Source: Leptospiraceae bacterium (lineage in GTDB: Bacteria > Spirochaetota > Leptospiria > Leptospirales > Leptospiraceae). From it: a stretch of DNA of 64,000 nt. The position numbers and the translations under genes were made by a program. The notes below the pieces were generated by a model, which saw only the letters and a list, made by a program, of their open reading frames with translations, did not search any database and was not told the origin of the DNA. Location: the NCBI GenBank assembly GCA_024233875.1, contig JACKPB010000012.1:62001-126000 (forward strand), written 5' to 3'. The number at the start of each line of letters is the position of its first letter. Position 1 is the stretch's first letter. Below, in pieces: positions 1-8,222 of this stretch.

Positions 1-2448
1 GCGTTTCCGGAAAAAGGCGTTGTATTTGAGGGGCACACCCAAGGAGTGGGAAATAATTCTGAATTTATCAGTACTGGACAGGTGATACGTCCTGCAGGTA
101 TAGCAATACGGGAACTAGCACCTAGAAATCATTTTTATATCAATCGAAGAAAGTTTATTATCAATCAATACCATCTCCGAAATGGTGAGGAAGGAACCTC
201 TGTAAATGAAGCCAAGAGAATCTGCGGGAATTGTGGATATCTTTTAGAAGATACAGTTTCAGAACATCTTCCGGAAAAGTGTCCTCAGTGCGGGTATCCT
301 TCGTCTGAAAACAACTCTTTGGTCGAGCAGGAACAGAGACAATTGTTTTTGCCGATTCACAATTCTATCACTCTTTCCAGGATGGATTTTGAAAAGAGTT
401 ATCATGGGGACTCGAAAGATGATCGTGAAAAAGCATATTACAATACGATTCGAATTTTTGATAGCACTCTTTCTCTTCCGTATGATCAGTTGGGGAAACC
501 CGAATCCGATTTCGCTATGGAGTATTTTGATAAGATCAAATTGATGGATGTCAACTGCGGTTATTCTAATGAAAAGGGATCGATATACTTTCAAAAAGGG
601 AAACCTATGCCTGCCGGTTTTTATATCTGTGAAAAATGCGGTAGAACTCTTCCACCTAACGGGGAATACAAATTAGAGGAAGCCTATAAATTTCATTCAA
701 ACTCCTGTAAAAAACTTCAGATGATTCAGAAGAAAAAACGGAAGAATCGGGAAGGAAGTGAACATGGATTTGAAAGAAGCTATATTTATCGGGAGCTAGT
801 TTCGGAAGCAATACGCATGAATGTTCCCAATCTTATCGAAGAAAACTTAAAGACATTTGTTGCCTGTTCGCAGTTGGGTATGAAATTAAAATTCAAAGGA
901 AACCCGGGACATGTTGTGATTGATATCCAAAATATTCCGGATCATACAAATGATTTTTCAAGATTTTACTTGGTGATGATGGATATGGTTCCCGGTGGGA
1001 CAGGATTTCTTAAATCCCTCTACAAAGAGAAATCCGAGGATGGTCGGATTGGAGAAGGGATCTTTGATCTATTTAAAAGGGCTTATCAGCATTTAGTGGA
1101 TTGTGAGTGCGGAAAGATTCAGTATCTATCCTCAGATGAGGATCCGGATGGATGCTATCGTTGCATTCGGTCTTATGAAATGCAATACAGTTTTAAAGAA
1201 ATAAGTAGAAGAAAAGGGATAAAGATTTTAGAGGAAATTCTTCCTGCGATTGAAAACCGTATCCCAATTCAAATGGATATATCAGAAATTGGATATGATC
1301 GGATTGTGGATAGCCAACTAGAAAAGAAATTTTTAAAAAAGCTAGAAGATGCAGTTAAAAATAAACATTTAGGTCAATGGGATTGGGTCACCTTAAACGG
1401 AAAGCAGGGAGCACAATTCAATATCTTAGAAAATCTTTGGAGAATTATACCACAAAAAACTCTCAATCAGTTAGATAACGTAGAAGTTCAGAGTTTACCC
1501 GATTTTGTTTTTGAACCGATTTCAGATAGCAAGGACATTAAAAAAATAGCAGTATTCATAGATGGCTATACTTATCATCTGCATCCACACAATCGTATCA
1601 ACGACGATTGTAGAAAGAGAATGTCTATTCTCGATTCTAAAGAGTTTCTGGTATTTACTATCGTTAATGAAGACTGGGAATCAGAAGGAATCCATTTACC
1701 TTTATTTGATGTCGAAATACTTTCTAAATTGAAAGAAGGTTTTTCTCATCCTGATTTGATTCCGCACAAAGGTGCTTTTCAGTCTACTTTCCAACAATTG
1801 TTTCAATATTTACAATACCCCATGCCCAAAGTAAATCGACCGAGTGTGTATAATCTTCTTTTTAAAAATCAGGTTTTACTGGAGAGAGATATATATAAAT
1901 TGGATCTTTCTTCCGGTGATGGGATTTTGACATTGAACATGATGAAAACCGGACATCAGGTGAGAGTAAGATTGCTATTTGACGATGAAGTGGAGATAGA
2001 GAAAATTGAATTGTATAAAAAGAATTGGATCGACTTTTGGAAATTGGCAAATCTGTTTCAATTTTTTCAATTAGAGCTCATACCTATCTCTAAGGCAAAT
2101 TCCGATTCTGATAGTTATGCGGGTGAATTGGCCGAATCCGATCAATTGGGGTACGATGAAGAATGGGCGCTGATTCTCAATGGAGTTAGCAATCCCCTCT
2201 TAAAAAATTTTATTCGAAAAATAGGAAAACTGGGATTTTCTAAGCCTATTTTAGGATTTGCCCCCGATCCTGAGGAGGAGCTTGTTACTATTCTCGGGTT
2301 TGAACATGAAAAGATATTAGTCATTCCAATCGAAAGTGAGCCTTATCGTAAGGAGATGGAAGGGTTTGGGTATTCAGTATATCTGGATATAGAAATTGAA
2401 AAAAAAGAAGATGAAATTTTTAGGAAATTGAAAGGGGAAACAATATGA
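1..2448 (+). CDS. DUF1998 helicase C-terminal part with PD-(D/E)XK-like domain (5' partial)
   Basis: The reading frame is open from base 1, so the GTG at 46 is not a real start and the gene enters from the left. No helicase motor motifs are visible; they would lie upstream. Seen here: a four-Cys zinc ribbon (CGNC...CPQC, about nt 220-300), a further CEKC pair near nt 630, then the DUF1998/MZB signature (GGTGFL near nt 994 and paired CEC/CYRC cysteines at nt 1100-1170). Around nt 1500-1690 the pattern DFVFEP..IAVFIDGYTYH resembles the Vsr/PD-(D/E)XK fold found at the end of large DUF1998 DEAD/DEAH helicases. The stop overlaps the next start by ATGA, so the two are probably translationally coupled. 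The likely role is nucleic-acid remodelling or defence, but that is inference from family and neighbours. Confidence 0.8.
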   Translation, partial: AFPEKGVVFEGHTQGVGNNSEFISTGQVIRPAGIAIRELAPRNHFYINRRKFIINQYHLRNGEEGTSVNEAKRICGNCGYLLEDTVSEHLPEKCPQCGYPSSENNSLVEQEQRQLFLPIHNSITLSRMDFEKSYHGDSKDDREKAYYNTIRIFDSTLSLPYDQLGKPESDFAMEYFDKIKLMDVNCGYSNEKGSIYFQKGKPMPAGFYICEKCGRTLPPNGEYKLEEAYKFHSNSCKKLQMIQKKKRKNREGSEHGFERSYIYRELVSEAIRMNVPNLIEENLKTFVACSQLGMKLKFKGNPGHVVIDIQNIPDHTNDFSRFYLVMMDMVPGGTGFLKSLYKEKSEDGRIGEGIFDLFKRAYQHLVDCECGKIQYLSSDEDPDGCYRCIRSYEMQYSFKEISRRKGIKILEEILPAIENRIPIQMDISEIGYDRIVDSQLEKKFLKKLEDAVKNKHLGQWDWVTLNGKQGAQFNILENLWRIIPQKTLNQLDNVEVQSLPDFVFEPISDSKDIKKIAVFIDGYTYHLHPHNRINDDCRKRMSILDSKEFLVFTIVNEDWESEGIHLPLFDVEILSKLKEGFSHPDLIPHKGAFQSTFQQLFQYLQYPMPKVNRPSVYNLLFKNQVLLERDIYKLDLSSGDGILTLNMMKTGHQVRVRLLFDDEVEIEKIELYKKNWIDFWKLANLFQFFQLELIPISKANSDSDSYAGELAESDQLGYDEEWALILNGVSNPLLKNFIRKIGKLGFSKPILGFAPDPEEELVTILGFEHEKILVIPIESEPYRKEMEGFGYSVYLDIEIEKKEDEIFRKLKGETI

Positions 2449-4487
2449 AATCTGTTTATATCCATCCACTATTTATTGAATCGGCAGGGAAATTACCACA
2501 GAATGTTTACAAACGGATACCAAAATTTATGGAGACCCTGCGAGACGATCCACAGAATCCGGGATTGAATCTACATTCTGTAGAAGATTCTATGAAATCT
2601 TCAAGGGTATACGGTGCTAAACTGACTGATGCCTATCGAGTGATCGTGCTTTTGTCCGAACAAAAAGATAATTCTATTCTTCTGTATGTAGACCATCATG
2701 ATAAGGCATACAACTGGGCGAGAAATAAAAACTTCTCATTTCAAAAGCAGGATGTATTTCAAATTACATCACAAAGTTCCGATCAGGAATCTGCTACATC
2801 ATCAGAAAATAACTTATCCCTTTTATGGGAAAAATATTCAGACAAAGAGTTTTTTGATATCGGAATTGAGAAGGACATGGTGGATTCGATTCGAAGAATT
2901 CGAAATAGAGTGGAATTGATTAGTGTATCACGATATTTTGATGAAGTGACAAGAGCCATTCTTTTTCTACTTGCCGATGGAGTAGAAATGAATCAGGCAT
3001 TTAAAACGGTTTTAGAGGAAGAAGATCTGAATCCATCAAAAGAAGAAAAGGTAAACGTTAAGACATATGAAAATATAGAAATTACCAATCCTTCTCTTAT
3101 CAAGTTTCAAAAGGAAATAGATTGGGAGTCCATCTTTTCAGATAGTCTTGCAAAATGGAGGGTATTTCTTCATCCGAAACAAACTCATGTAGTACAGAGG
3201 AAATTGAGTGGTGCTTTCATGATTAAAGGTTCAGCAGGTACAGGAAAGACAGTAGTCCTATTGCATCGAATCAAGCATATACTAGAAAAAATTGATCAAC
3301 CCAAAGTTTTATTCTTATGTTTTTCATCAAATCTTTCTCTTGAACTCAGATTGCTTTTAAAACAATTGATCGATAAGAAAGCCGATCGAATCAAAATCAA
3401 TCATCTCTATGAGTATTCAAAAGAAATCTGCAAAAAAATGGGTTGGGATGGAAGTGTGGTGAATTCCAAAGAGAGCGGGTTTCAAAAATCATTTGATGAA
3501 GCCTATTTTGGAATGAAACAGGAACTACCGCTTTCCAAAGAAGAATTGTATTCTGAATTTATAGATATTAAAGAGCAATTGGGGATCTATTCCAAGGAGG
3601 ATTATCTTAGTGTAATACGAAAGGGAAAGAAGAAGATGGGAAGATTGGAAAGAGAGAAAGTTTGGGCTTTTTTCGAACTTTTTGATTATGAACTGAAAAA
3701 ACGAAAATTGATGACTGCCGAGCAAACCGTTCACAATACAAGGATGTATTTAGAAAACAATCCGGACCAATGCTTTGATCATGTGCTTGTTGATGAAGTT
3801 CAGGATTTTACTGTTGAAGGACTCAGATTGTTAAACACATTATCTCAGATTTCCAAATCTTCCGATAACAGTTTGACAATGGCAGGAGACAATCACCAGA
3901 GAATATATAGAATCAATATATCTCCAATTCAAGCAGGAATCGATATCAAGGGTAAATCAAAGGCACTTAAAATCAATTATCGAACATCGGAAGAAATCAG
4001 ACAATTTGCACATTCTATGATATCCAATGAAGAGCTGATAGATTTCGATTTGACTTCGTTAAAAAGTCTAGGAGATCATTCTGAATTTTGTGGTCCGAAT
4101 CCCGTTGTTCACCATTCCGGAGACCCTGAAGATTCCTATAAAAAACTTGTAGATGAAGTGAAGAATTTACAAAAGGATGGGATCCTCGAGACAGAGATCT
4201 GTATAATATATCGGGGGAAAATAGGGGAAGGTTTGGTGAACTTTCTTAGAAAGAACTCGATACGGGTGTATGAAATAACAGCAGGTAAAACAGATCAGAG
4301 TGATTATCCCGGAGTTCGGATCGGAAATATCCATAGAATCAAGGGTTTAGAATTTAAGTCAGTGATTTTATATGTTTATGACGGTAGTTCCATCCTATCT
4401 AATTTGAACCAATTGTCCTTATATGATAAATGTGAACTGTATGTTGCGTCTTCACGAGCTAGAGAGAGACTGGTTGTCATTGATTAG
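2445..4487 (+). CDS. UvrD/Rep-type superfamily 1 helicase with RelE/ParE-like N-terminal domain
   Basis: This 680-aa protein starts at the ATG of an ATGA overlap with the upstream helicase gene. Residues 1-90 (SVYIHPLFIESAGKLP..., ..SSRVYGAKLTDAYRVIVLL..) look like a RelE/ParE toxin fold. SF1 motifs follow in order: Walker A GSAGTGKT near 262-269, Walker B DEVQDF near 448-453, NYRTSEEIR near 511, IHRIKGLEF near 629 and motif VI ASSRARERL near 667. UvrD helicases with a RelE-like head are a known arrangement, and the head may only bind RNA or ribosomes. The pairing with a DUF1998 helicase suggests a two-helicase defence or repair module, which is inference. A 90-bp spacer separates it from the convergent nuclease gene. 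Confidence 0.85.
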   Translation: MKSVYIHPLFIESAGKLPQNVYKRIPKFMETLRDDPQNPGLNLHSVEDSMKSSRVYGAKLTDAYRVIVLLSEQKDNSILLYVDHHDKAYNWARNKNFSFQKQDVFQITSQSSDQESATSSENNLSLLWEKYSDKEFFDIGIEKDMVDSIRRIRNRVELISVSRYFDEVTRAILFLLADGVEMNQAFKTVLEEEDLNPSKEEKVNVKTYENIEITNPSLIKFQKEIDWESIFSDSLAKWRVFLHPKQTHVVQRKLSGAFMIKGSAGTGKTVVLLHRIKHILEKIDQPKVLFLCFSSNLSLELRLLLKQLIDKKADRIKINHLYEYSKEICKKMGWDGSVVNSKESGFQKSFDEAYFGMKQELPLSKEELYSEFIDIKEQLGIYSKEDYLSVIRKGKKKMGRLEREKVWAFFELFDYELKKRKLMTAEQTVHNTRMYLENNPDQCFDHVLVDEVQDFTVEGLRLLNTLSQISKSSDNSLTMAGDNHQRIYRINISPIQAGIDIKGKSKALKINYRTSEEIRQFAHSMISNEELIDFDLTSLKSLGDHSEFCGPNPVVHHSGDPEDSYKKLVDEVKNLQKDGILETEICIIYRGKIGEGLVNFLRKNSIRVYEITAGKTDQSDYPGVRIGNIHRIKGLEFKSVILYVYDGSSILSNLNQLSLYDKCELYVASSRARERLVVID

Positions 4488-4576
4488 GGTTCGGCTTCGC
4501 TCACCCAACACGTTAAGAGATGAGGGCCATGTTTGAACTACTTTAGAGAGGATAGTCATTTGGTTAAATTAAGCAC

Positions 4577-5632
4577 TCACACCCGAACCCCCATCCCCGC
4601 ATCCAGAATCTCCTGATTGAGAAAGAACCCTCTCTGCATCACATCCTCTTCGGTCGCATCCCCCGTGAGATAAAGCACATCTACCAGATAGCGTCCGTAG
4701 AGATCCTGACTGTAGGTTTTGATGATAAGAAACTTCACATCTTTTAACTTTAATTCAACAAACTTCCTGGATTTCAAACCTTCCGGGGTGGAGAGTTCGG
4801 GGCAGTCGAGTCCACGGAGTCTGAGTCTCTGTTGGGAAAAGATGGAGAAGCCGAGATCAATGTTTACCAGAAGTGTGTCTCCGTCTATGATTCTTTCTAG
4901 ATTGGCTTTGTAGGTGTAGAGGAGACGGGCAGAGGACACGGTTTTGTAAGAGTAGGGAGGGTTGGAAGTCGAATCTTTGTAGATTTGTACTACGGTTCCC
5001 GTGGGAAATATATCCAGATTGAGCTTGGTTAGGTGAAGTTCGGGATCGAGGATGGTGTGAAATCCCAGATCGAGACGGGCGGAAGAATCTCCGGAGACGG
5101 ACTTGTGGGAGACCTGAACCTGGTAGAGAGCAAGGAGTGGACGTTTTATCGTGTTGCCGGGAAAGGATTTCGGTTTCTGAGAGGTCGAAGAATCGGTTCC
5201 TCTTTCCGAACGGATGAGTTCGAGAAGCTCTTCATGGGAGAGATGGTTTTGGATGGCTTTCTTTTCATACGCCAAACGGATTTTGGGATCGTTGATGTTG
5301 AGGAGATGGATGTAGTGAGTCCAGGATAGTGACTTGGAAATCTTTCCCTTGGGGTAGGATGAATAGAATTTCTTGCAGTACCAGAGGTTACGGGTTGAAA
5401 ACCCGCGTTTGTATTTTTGCTTTAGATCCTCTGAAAGTTGCTTGATGATCTTCTTTTTGTTTCGATAGGTTTCCTCTTTGGAAAGTTCTTCTTCAAAATC
5501 GGTGATGAGTTGACCTGTCATCCAGTTGGCGAGGAGGACGGAAGAGTTCCAGCTTGCATTGCCTTCTTCCTGAGATTCTTCATAGATCTGTGAAATGGTT
5601 CCCAGAAGTTGGTTGTAATCTTTTTGGTCCAA
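4577..5632 (-). CDS. DUF1016 (YhcG_N-like) - SNase thermonuclease fusion, copy 1 (full length)
   Basis: The 351-aa protein combines a DUF1016 N-terminal domain (residues about 1-145, with the WSSVLLANWMTGQ-like helices and RGFSTRNLWYCKKFY) and a staphylococcal-nuclease-like domain (about 240-345). The SNase catalytic set is complete by spacing: Arg and Glu in RLRGLDCPE, and Arg in DLYGRYLV. RIIDGDT supplies the usual calcium-site Asp. The start is TTG at 5632, with AGGAG about 11 nt upstream and no ATG nearby. The gene reads leftward from a promoter region with a large palindrome. It is the only intact copy; two damaged copies lie at 8223-8690 and 11057-11796. The likely role is a DNA/RNA nuclease in the defence island, with its exact target unknown. 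Confidence 0.8.
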   Translation of the reverse strand: MDQKDYNQLLGTISQIYEESQEEGNASWNSSVLLANWMTGQLITDFEEELSKEETYRNKKKIIKQLSEDLKQKYKRGFSTRNLWYCKKFYSSYPKGKISKSLSWTHYIHLLNINDPKIRLAYEKKAIQNHLSHEELLELIRSERGTDSSTSQKPKSFPGNTIKRPLLALYQVQVSHKSVSGDSSARLDLGFHTILDPELHLTKLNLDIFPTGTVVQIYKDSTSNPPYSYKTVSSARLLYTYKANLERIIDGDTLLVNIDLGFSIFSQQRLRLRGLDCPELSTPEGLKSRKFVELKLKDVKFLIIKTYSQDLYGRYLVDVLYLTGDATEEDVMQRGFFLNQEILDAGMGVRV

Positions 5633-5711
5633 GATGAGCTTTTCTCCTGAATTAGATTGGATCGTTCAAAATAAAAAGGTCAAGTGGAAAGAGGGTAAGG
5701 ATGGAAATTTT

Positions 5712-5755
5712 TTGACTATTAGTGCAAATCATTTGCACTAAATTGAAAGAGTCAA
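5712..5755 (-). promoter_or_regulatory. Palindromic promoter/operator block upstream of nuclease copy 1
   Basis: A perfect inverted repeat with 11-bp arms (TTAGTGCAAAT / ATTTGCACTAA) around one base occupies 5719-5741. It is flanked by TTGACT (5712-5717) and AGTCAA (5750-5755), which give a -35-like box on each strand. The nuclease gene lies about 80 nt downstream on the minus strand. The same block recurs at 6370, 7134 and 11884. It looks like a repressor site, but no regulator is assigned. Confidence 0.55.
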
Positions 5756-6008
5756 TAAAATCAGGGGTTATTGCTTTTCGGCTCCGCTCCGGACAGGAGA
5801 AAAATCCATTCTTGGAGTCGGGAGTTCGATACAATCTTAGGATTCGATTTCTTAGGTTATCCATCCATAAATTAGGGAATTCTAAACTCTGTTCGGAAAC
5901 ATCACCCGATCACCGTATCTTTAGATCGGAATCAGAGGCTTTTTGCGAATGGGAAGTGTTTCCTTAAAGTAGCCCGTGAGATTGGGGTAGTCCACTACTG
6001 AAGGAATC

Positions 6009-6046
6009 TTTTACTATAGTAAAAAATATTTTTTACTATAGTAAAA
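6009..6046. promoter_or_regulatory. Two tandem perfect 16-bp palindromes (TTTTACTATAGTAAAA)
   Basis: Two identical palindromes at 6009-6024 and 6031-6046 are spaced 22 bp start to start, about two helical turns. That is the geometry expected for cooperative binding of two dimeric repressors. No intact gene lies immediately next to them, so they may be the surviving operator of a lost cassette such as a toxin-antitoxin or restriction-control gene. Confidence 0.5.
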
Positions 6047-6073
6047 TAAGTTCATTTAAAGCTTTAAATCACT

Positions 6074-6117
6074 CCATTCAAAGGCTTTGAATGGTTCTAT
6101 TGTAAGCCTTTGAATGG
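6074..6117. promoter_or_regulatory. Inverted repeat with extra half-site (CCATTCAAAG/CTTTGAATGG)
   Basis: Ten-bp arms surround one base at 6074-6094, and a third copy of the half-site CTTTGAATGG lies at about 6108-6117. It sits at the end of the 6097-6309 reading frame. It could be an operator or a transcription-stop hairpin; there is no T-run to favour a terminator. Confidence 0.3.
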
Positions 6118-6309
6118 GATAAATGTAAGTTGAAGATTGGGAAGTTTTGTATTTAGAGGAAATGTAGACTGAAAAGAAATGGCAGGCTTGGATTCATCGG
6201 TCCCGAGATTGAGCTGAATTTCTTTGATGCTTTCGGAGGAAATGGATTTTTGGGAGAAAATCTTCATGAAGACGGAATGCAGTCTGGCCCGGTTCAGCCG
6301 GTCTTCCAA
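6097..6309 (-). pseudogene. Short ORF fragment behind a copy of the nuclease promoter block
   Basis: A 70-codon frame starts at TTG 6309 and has no ATG. Its sequence (…LHSVFMKIFSQK…EIQLNLG…) reads like the tail of a real protein rather than random sequence, but I do not recognise a family. It lies 60 bp downstream of the second palindromic promoter block (6370-6392), in the same geometry as the nuclease gene. It may therefore be the remnant of another cassette placed under that promoter. Coding status is uncertain. Confidence 0.25.
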
Positions 6310-6369
6310 CTTCCTAGAGGGTAGAAACAGGAAAAATTCGGAGGGGTAGGCTGGAAAATTTCTTGACTA

Positions 6370-6392
6370 TTAGTGCAAATCATTTGCACTAA
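6370..6392 (-). promoter_or_regulatory. Second copy of nuclease-type palindromic promoter block
   Basis: The arms TTAGTGCAAAT / ATTTGCACTAA are identical to those at 5719-5741. They keep the same left flank (TTGACTA) and right flank (AATTGAAAGAGTCAATAAAA). The similarity continues some 50 bp downstream on the minus strand, so a whole promoter region was duplicated. Confidence 0.5.
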
Positions 6393-6504
6393 ATTGAAAG
6401 AGTCAATAAAATCAGGGGTTTTAGAAGATGGAAGGGCGGGTTATGGGTTAGCCCGTTCGGCTGGAGGACACGGTAGGAATAAGAGCAAAAATAGGGAAAT
6501 CTTA

Positions 6505-7090
6505 CACTAGAAGCACCCTTCGAGCGACCTCAGGGTGACAATCCTCTGAATAAAATAGATCCCTCTACACGGTCTACAAGAGTAGAATCCAACCCGCTCA
6601 CGGTAAATGCTTCCAACAAAATCCCCCAATAACAACCCATCCTTTCAATGATGCGTCTACTGGAAAATCAAAGGTAGCGCAGCCCAAACATCTCGGAACA
6701 AAAATTTAGAGATGTCGGGGCAGTTTCCGACTCTCGTTTTATGTATCGCCTGCCCGGCTCGAGGGCACAGAAGAATTCTCTTTATCAAGAATATCTTAAT
6801 ACATAAGAGAAAGCTTACGACCACTTTTGGATCAGCAGCTACCTTGTATTAAAGAGAAAAGTTATGCATCATTGAAAGTTGAACATATACCAATTCTCAT
6901 AAATAATTACACATTCCCTCTTACGGTATGTAGCCATTTTATAGTTGATTTCTTGATGAATGAGTAAATACTTTTGAAAATGACTATAAGAAGACCCCGC
7001 GTCAGCGGTAACAGAAAATGCCTCCTGCTAAGGAAAGATCTTTCGTAAAACCATCCTTCGAGCAACCTCAGGATGACAATTGTCTCCTGT
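6505..7090. repeat. Degenerate copies of the 47-60 kb repeat families
   Basis: Bases 6514-6545 and 7050-7080 match the 'CACCCTTCGAG..CCTCAGGATGACA' unit. Bases 6640-6880 match the ~240-bp unit that starts with TCCTTTCAATGATG, contains GCGCAGCCCAAACATCTCGGA and ends with CATCATTGAAAGTTGAA. Bases 6990-7015 match the 'CCCCGCGTCAGCGGTAA' hairpin motif. In this copy the internal small frame is closed early by a TAA near 6803. Confidence 0.6.
6885..6990 (-). repeat. Dispersed repeat C, copy 1
   Basis: This ~105-bp element ends with GAAAATGACTATAAG and contains GGTATGTAGCCATTTTATAG. Related copies occur near 18.57, 40.27, 45.34, 56.86, 57.01 and 61.37 kb. It has no coding potential. It resembles a small non-autonomous or REP-like element that prefers gene ends. 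Confidence 0.6.
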
Positions 7091-7133
7091 TAAGGAAAGG
7101 GGAAGGGTAAGCAATAAAAATTTTTTTTAAACC

Positions 7134-7150
7134 GTGCAAATCATCTGCAC
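7134..7150 (-). promoter_or_regulatory. Degenerate third copy of the palindromic promoter block
   Basis: GTGCAAATCATCTGCAC is followed by the diagnostic flank AAACCAATAAAATCAGGGG. One arm has a substitution, and the gene it served is no longer recognisable. Confidence 0.4.
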
Positions 7151-7242
7151 TGATTCAAATAAACCAATAAAATCAGGGGTCTGGAAGGGTTCCCCCTTAT
7201 GGAAATTAGTCCTAAAGAATTTAAGTAAAAAAAAAAAAATAA

Positions 7243-7465
7243 GGATCATCGGAGTCCATCCCGCGTTAGGGATATGGAGGGGAAGTCATGGATGAGAAAA
7301 GGAAGAGCTTTGGAAGTTCCCGGAAGAATCCCCTTTCAATGAAGAGTTCCATGACCGGAGCCGTTAGGCGTAGCCCGGAGTAGCCCGACCTGCCGGATTC
7401 GGGTAAGGTTCTCCGGAGAATCTGGAGAATCCCGGTTAGAAGAGGGATGCAGGGAACGCCCGAAC
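7243..7465 (+). repeat. Dispersed repeat B, copy 1
   Basis: The block runs from ATCATCGGAGTCCATCCCG to GGGATGCAGGGAACGCCC. Its core reads GGAGCCGTTAGGCG..AGCCCGGA, and it contains the perfect palindrome TTCTCCGGAGAA. Copies also lie at 12113-12337, 14565-14685 and, inverted and partial, 57170-57245. It is noncoding. Confidence 0.55.
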
Positions 7466-7510
7466 CTTCCTGTGTGGAGAGTTCGGGACAGTCGAGTCCA
7501 CGGAGGCTAA
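7466..7510 (-). pseudogene. ~45-bp shred of the SNase gene joined to repeat B
   Basis: Bases 7466-7505 repeat the part of the nuclease gene that encodes LRGLDCPELST, then break off into unrelated sequence on both sides. The short reading frame spanning it (7266-7550, minus) is therefore chimeric and not a gene. Confidence 0.5.
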
Positions 7511-7559
7511 AAAATAAATGAACCCTTCCTTTGTTTAAATGGATGAACACTAAACCTTT

Positions 7560-7862
7560 TTATGCTGTTAATTTCAATGGTTTGATCGTATTGAGCTGAT
7601 CTTTTAATTTTTGTTTTTTCTCTCTGATTTCCAGGTCAGTTTGAAGATGGATCCAATATGTCTCAGACATTCCAAAAAATTTGGAAAGTCTCAATGACAT
7701 ATCGATGGAAATTTTTCTCTTTCCATGCAAAATATCTAATATAGTAGATGTAGAAACATGAAGTTCTTTTGATAGTTTGTAAGGTGTGATTTGAAGAGGG
7801 TCGAGGAATTCTTCTTTTAAAATTTCTGCAATCGTTGGGGTGGGTATTCTAGAATTTTTCAT
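7560..7862 (-). CDS. higA: HigA-family antitoxin (HTH_3)
   Basis: This 100-aa protein carries the XRE-type HTH of HigA antitoxins (ILKEEFLDPLQITPYKLSKEL, then STSTILDILHGKRKIS and MSLRLSKFFGMSETYW). It should neutralise the HigB toxin encoded 20 bp upstream and repress the pair's promoter. Length and toxin-first gene order are typical for higBA. The gene lies between repeat relics on the left and its toxin on the right. Confidence 0.9.
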   Translation of the reverse strand: MKNSRIPTPTIAEILKEEFLDPLQITPYKLSKELHVSTSTILDILHGKRKISIDMSLRLSKFFGMSETYWIHLQTDLEIREKKQKLKDQLNTIKPLKLTA

Positions 7863-7882
7863 AATGAATGAATCTCCATTTT

Positions 7883-8164
7883 TTAATGATAATCAATGAT
7901 TGAAACTTCCTTACAATTACCTTTGTCAAACTTAAAAACTATACGCCATTGGTCATTGATTCTGATAGAATAAAAGCCTTTGAAATTTCCTTTGAGACTT
8001 TCTAATCGATTGGAGGGAGGAGATCTTAGATCTTCTTCCTTTTCTGCAATATCTATCAAAATTAATTTTGTAAGTGCTTTTCTTTGAATCTCTGGAGGTA
8101 TTTTCTTTGAGAATATTTGTTTGAAAATTTTCTCAGTTTCTTTATCACCAAAAGACAGAATCAT
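7883..8164 (-). CDS. higB: HigB/RelE-family mRNA interferase toxin
   Basis: The 93-aa protein matches the HigB pattern: a helical start, RLESLKGNFKGFYSIRINDQWRIVFKF and a C-terminal IIDYH. Ribosome-dependent mRNA cleavage is the known family activity. It starts at ATG 8164 without a visible Shine-Dalgarno. The predicted transcription start falls at or next to that ATG, so the message may be leaderless. Its tail-end neighbour is higA, and a truncated SNase copy begins 59 bp upstream of its start. Confidence 0.9.
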   Translation of the reverse strand: MILSFGDKETEKIFKQIFSKKIPPEIQRKALTKLILIDIAEKEEDLRSPPSNRLESLKGNFKGFYSIRINDQWRIVFKFDKGNCKEVSIIDYH

Positions 8165-8170
8165 ACTAAC

Positions 8171-8199
8171 TATATCTTATGGACAGATATATTTGTCAA
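8171..8199 (-). promoter_or_regulatory. higBA promoter with inverted-repeat operator
   Basis: On the minus strand TTGACA (8199-8194) is separated by 17 bp from GATATA (8176-8171). An inverted repeat TATATCT-N7-AGATATA occupies 8171-8191, spanning spacer and -10. This is what autoregulation by HigA would require. The start point would be near 8164, the A of the higB ATG. Confidence 0.65.
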
Positions 8200-8222
8200 T
8201 TCTCATAATTTCTAACTCTTTC

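Larger units (their letters stand above)
5633..7559. other. 1.9-kb gene-poor spacer built of repeat relics and palindromes
   Basis: No convincing intact gene is present. The spacer holds three copies of the nuclease-promoter palindrome, tandem ACTATAGT operators, a short ORF fragment, a degenerate unit of the 47-60 kb repeats (6505-7090), one copy of dispersed repeat C and one of repeat B. A ~45-bp shred of the SNase gene sits at its right end. Bases 5800-5930 also faintly resemble the 'gatctcgataca...atcaccga' repeat of the right-hand arrays. It reads as a graveyard between cassettes. Confidence 0.7.

Noticed and set aside
1..4487. DISARM defence system
   Set aside because: DUF1998 is shared with DrmB, but no DrmA, DrmC or methyltransferase is visible. 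The fused C-terminal nuclease and UvrD partner do not fit the known gene set. Upstream sequence is not available.
5652..5967. Short frames on both strands between the nuclease gene and the ACTATAGT operators
   Set aside because: The sequence is a degenerate E2-like repeat with no start signals or protein-like pattern.
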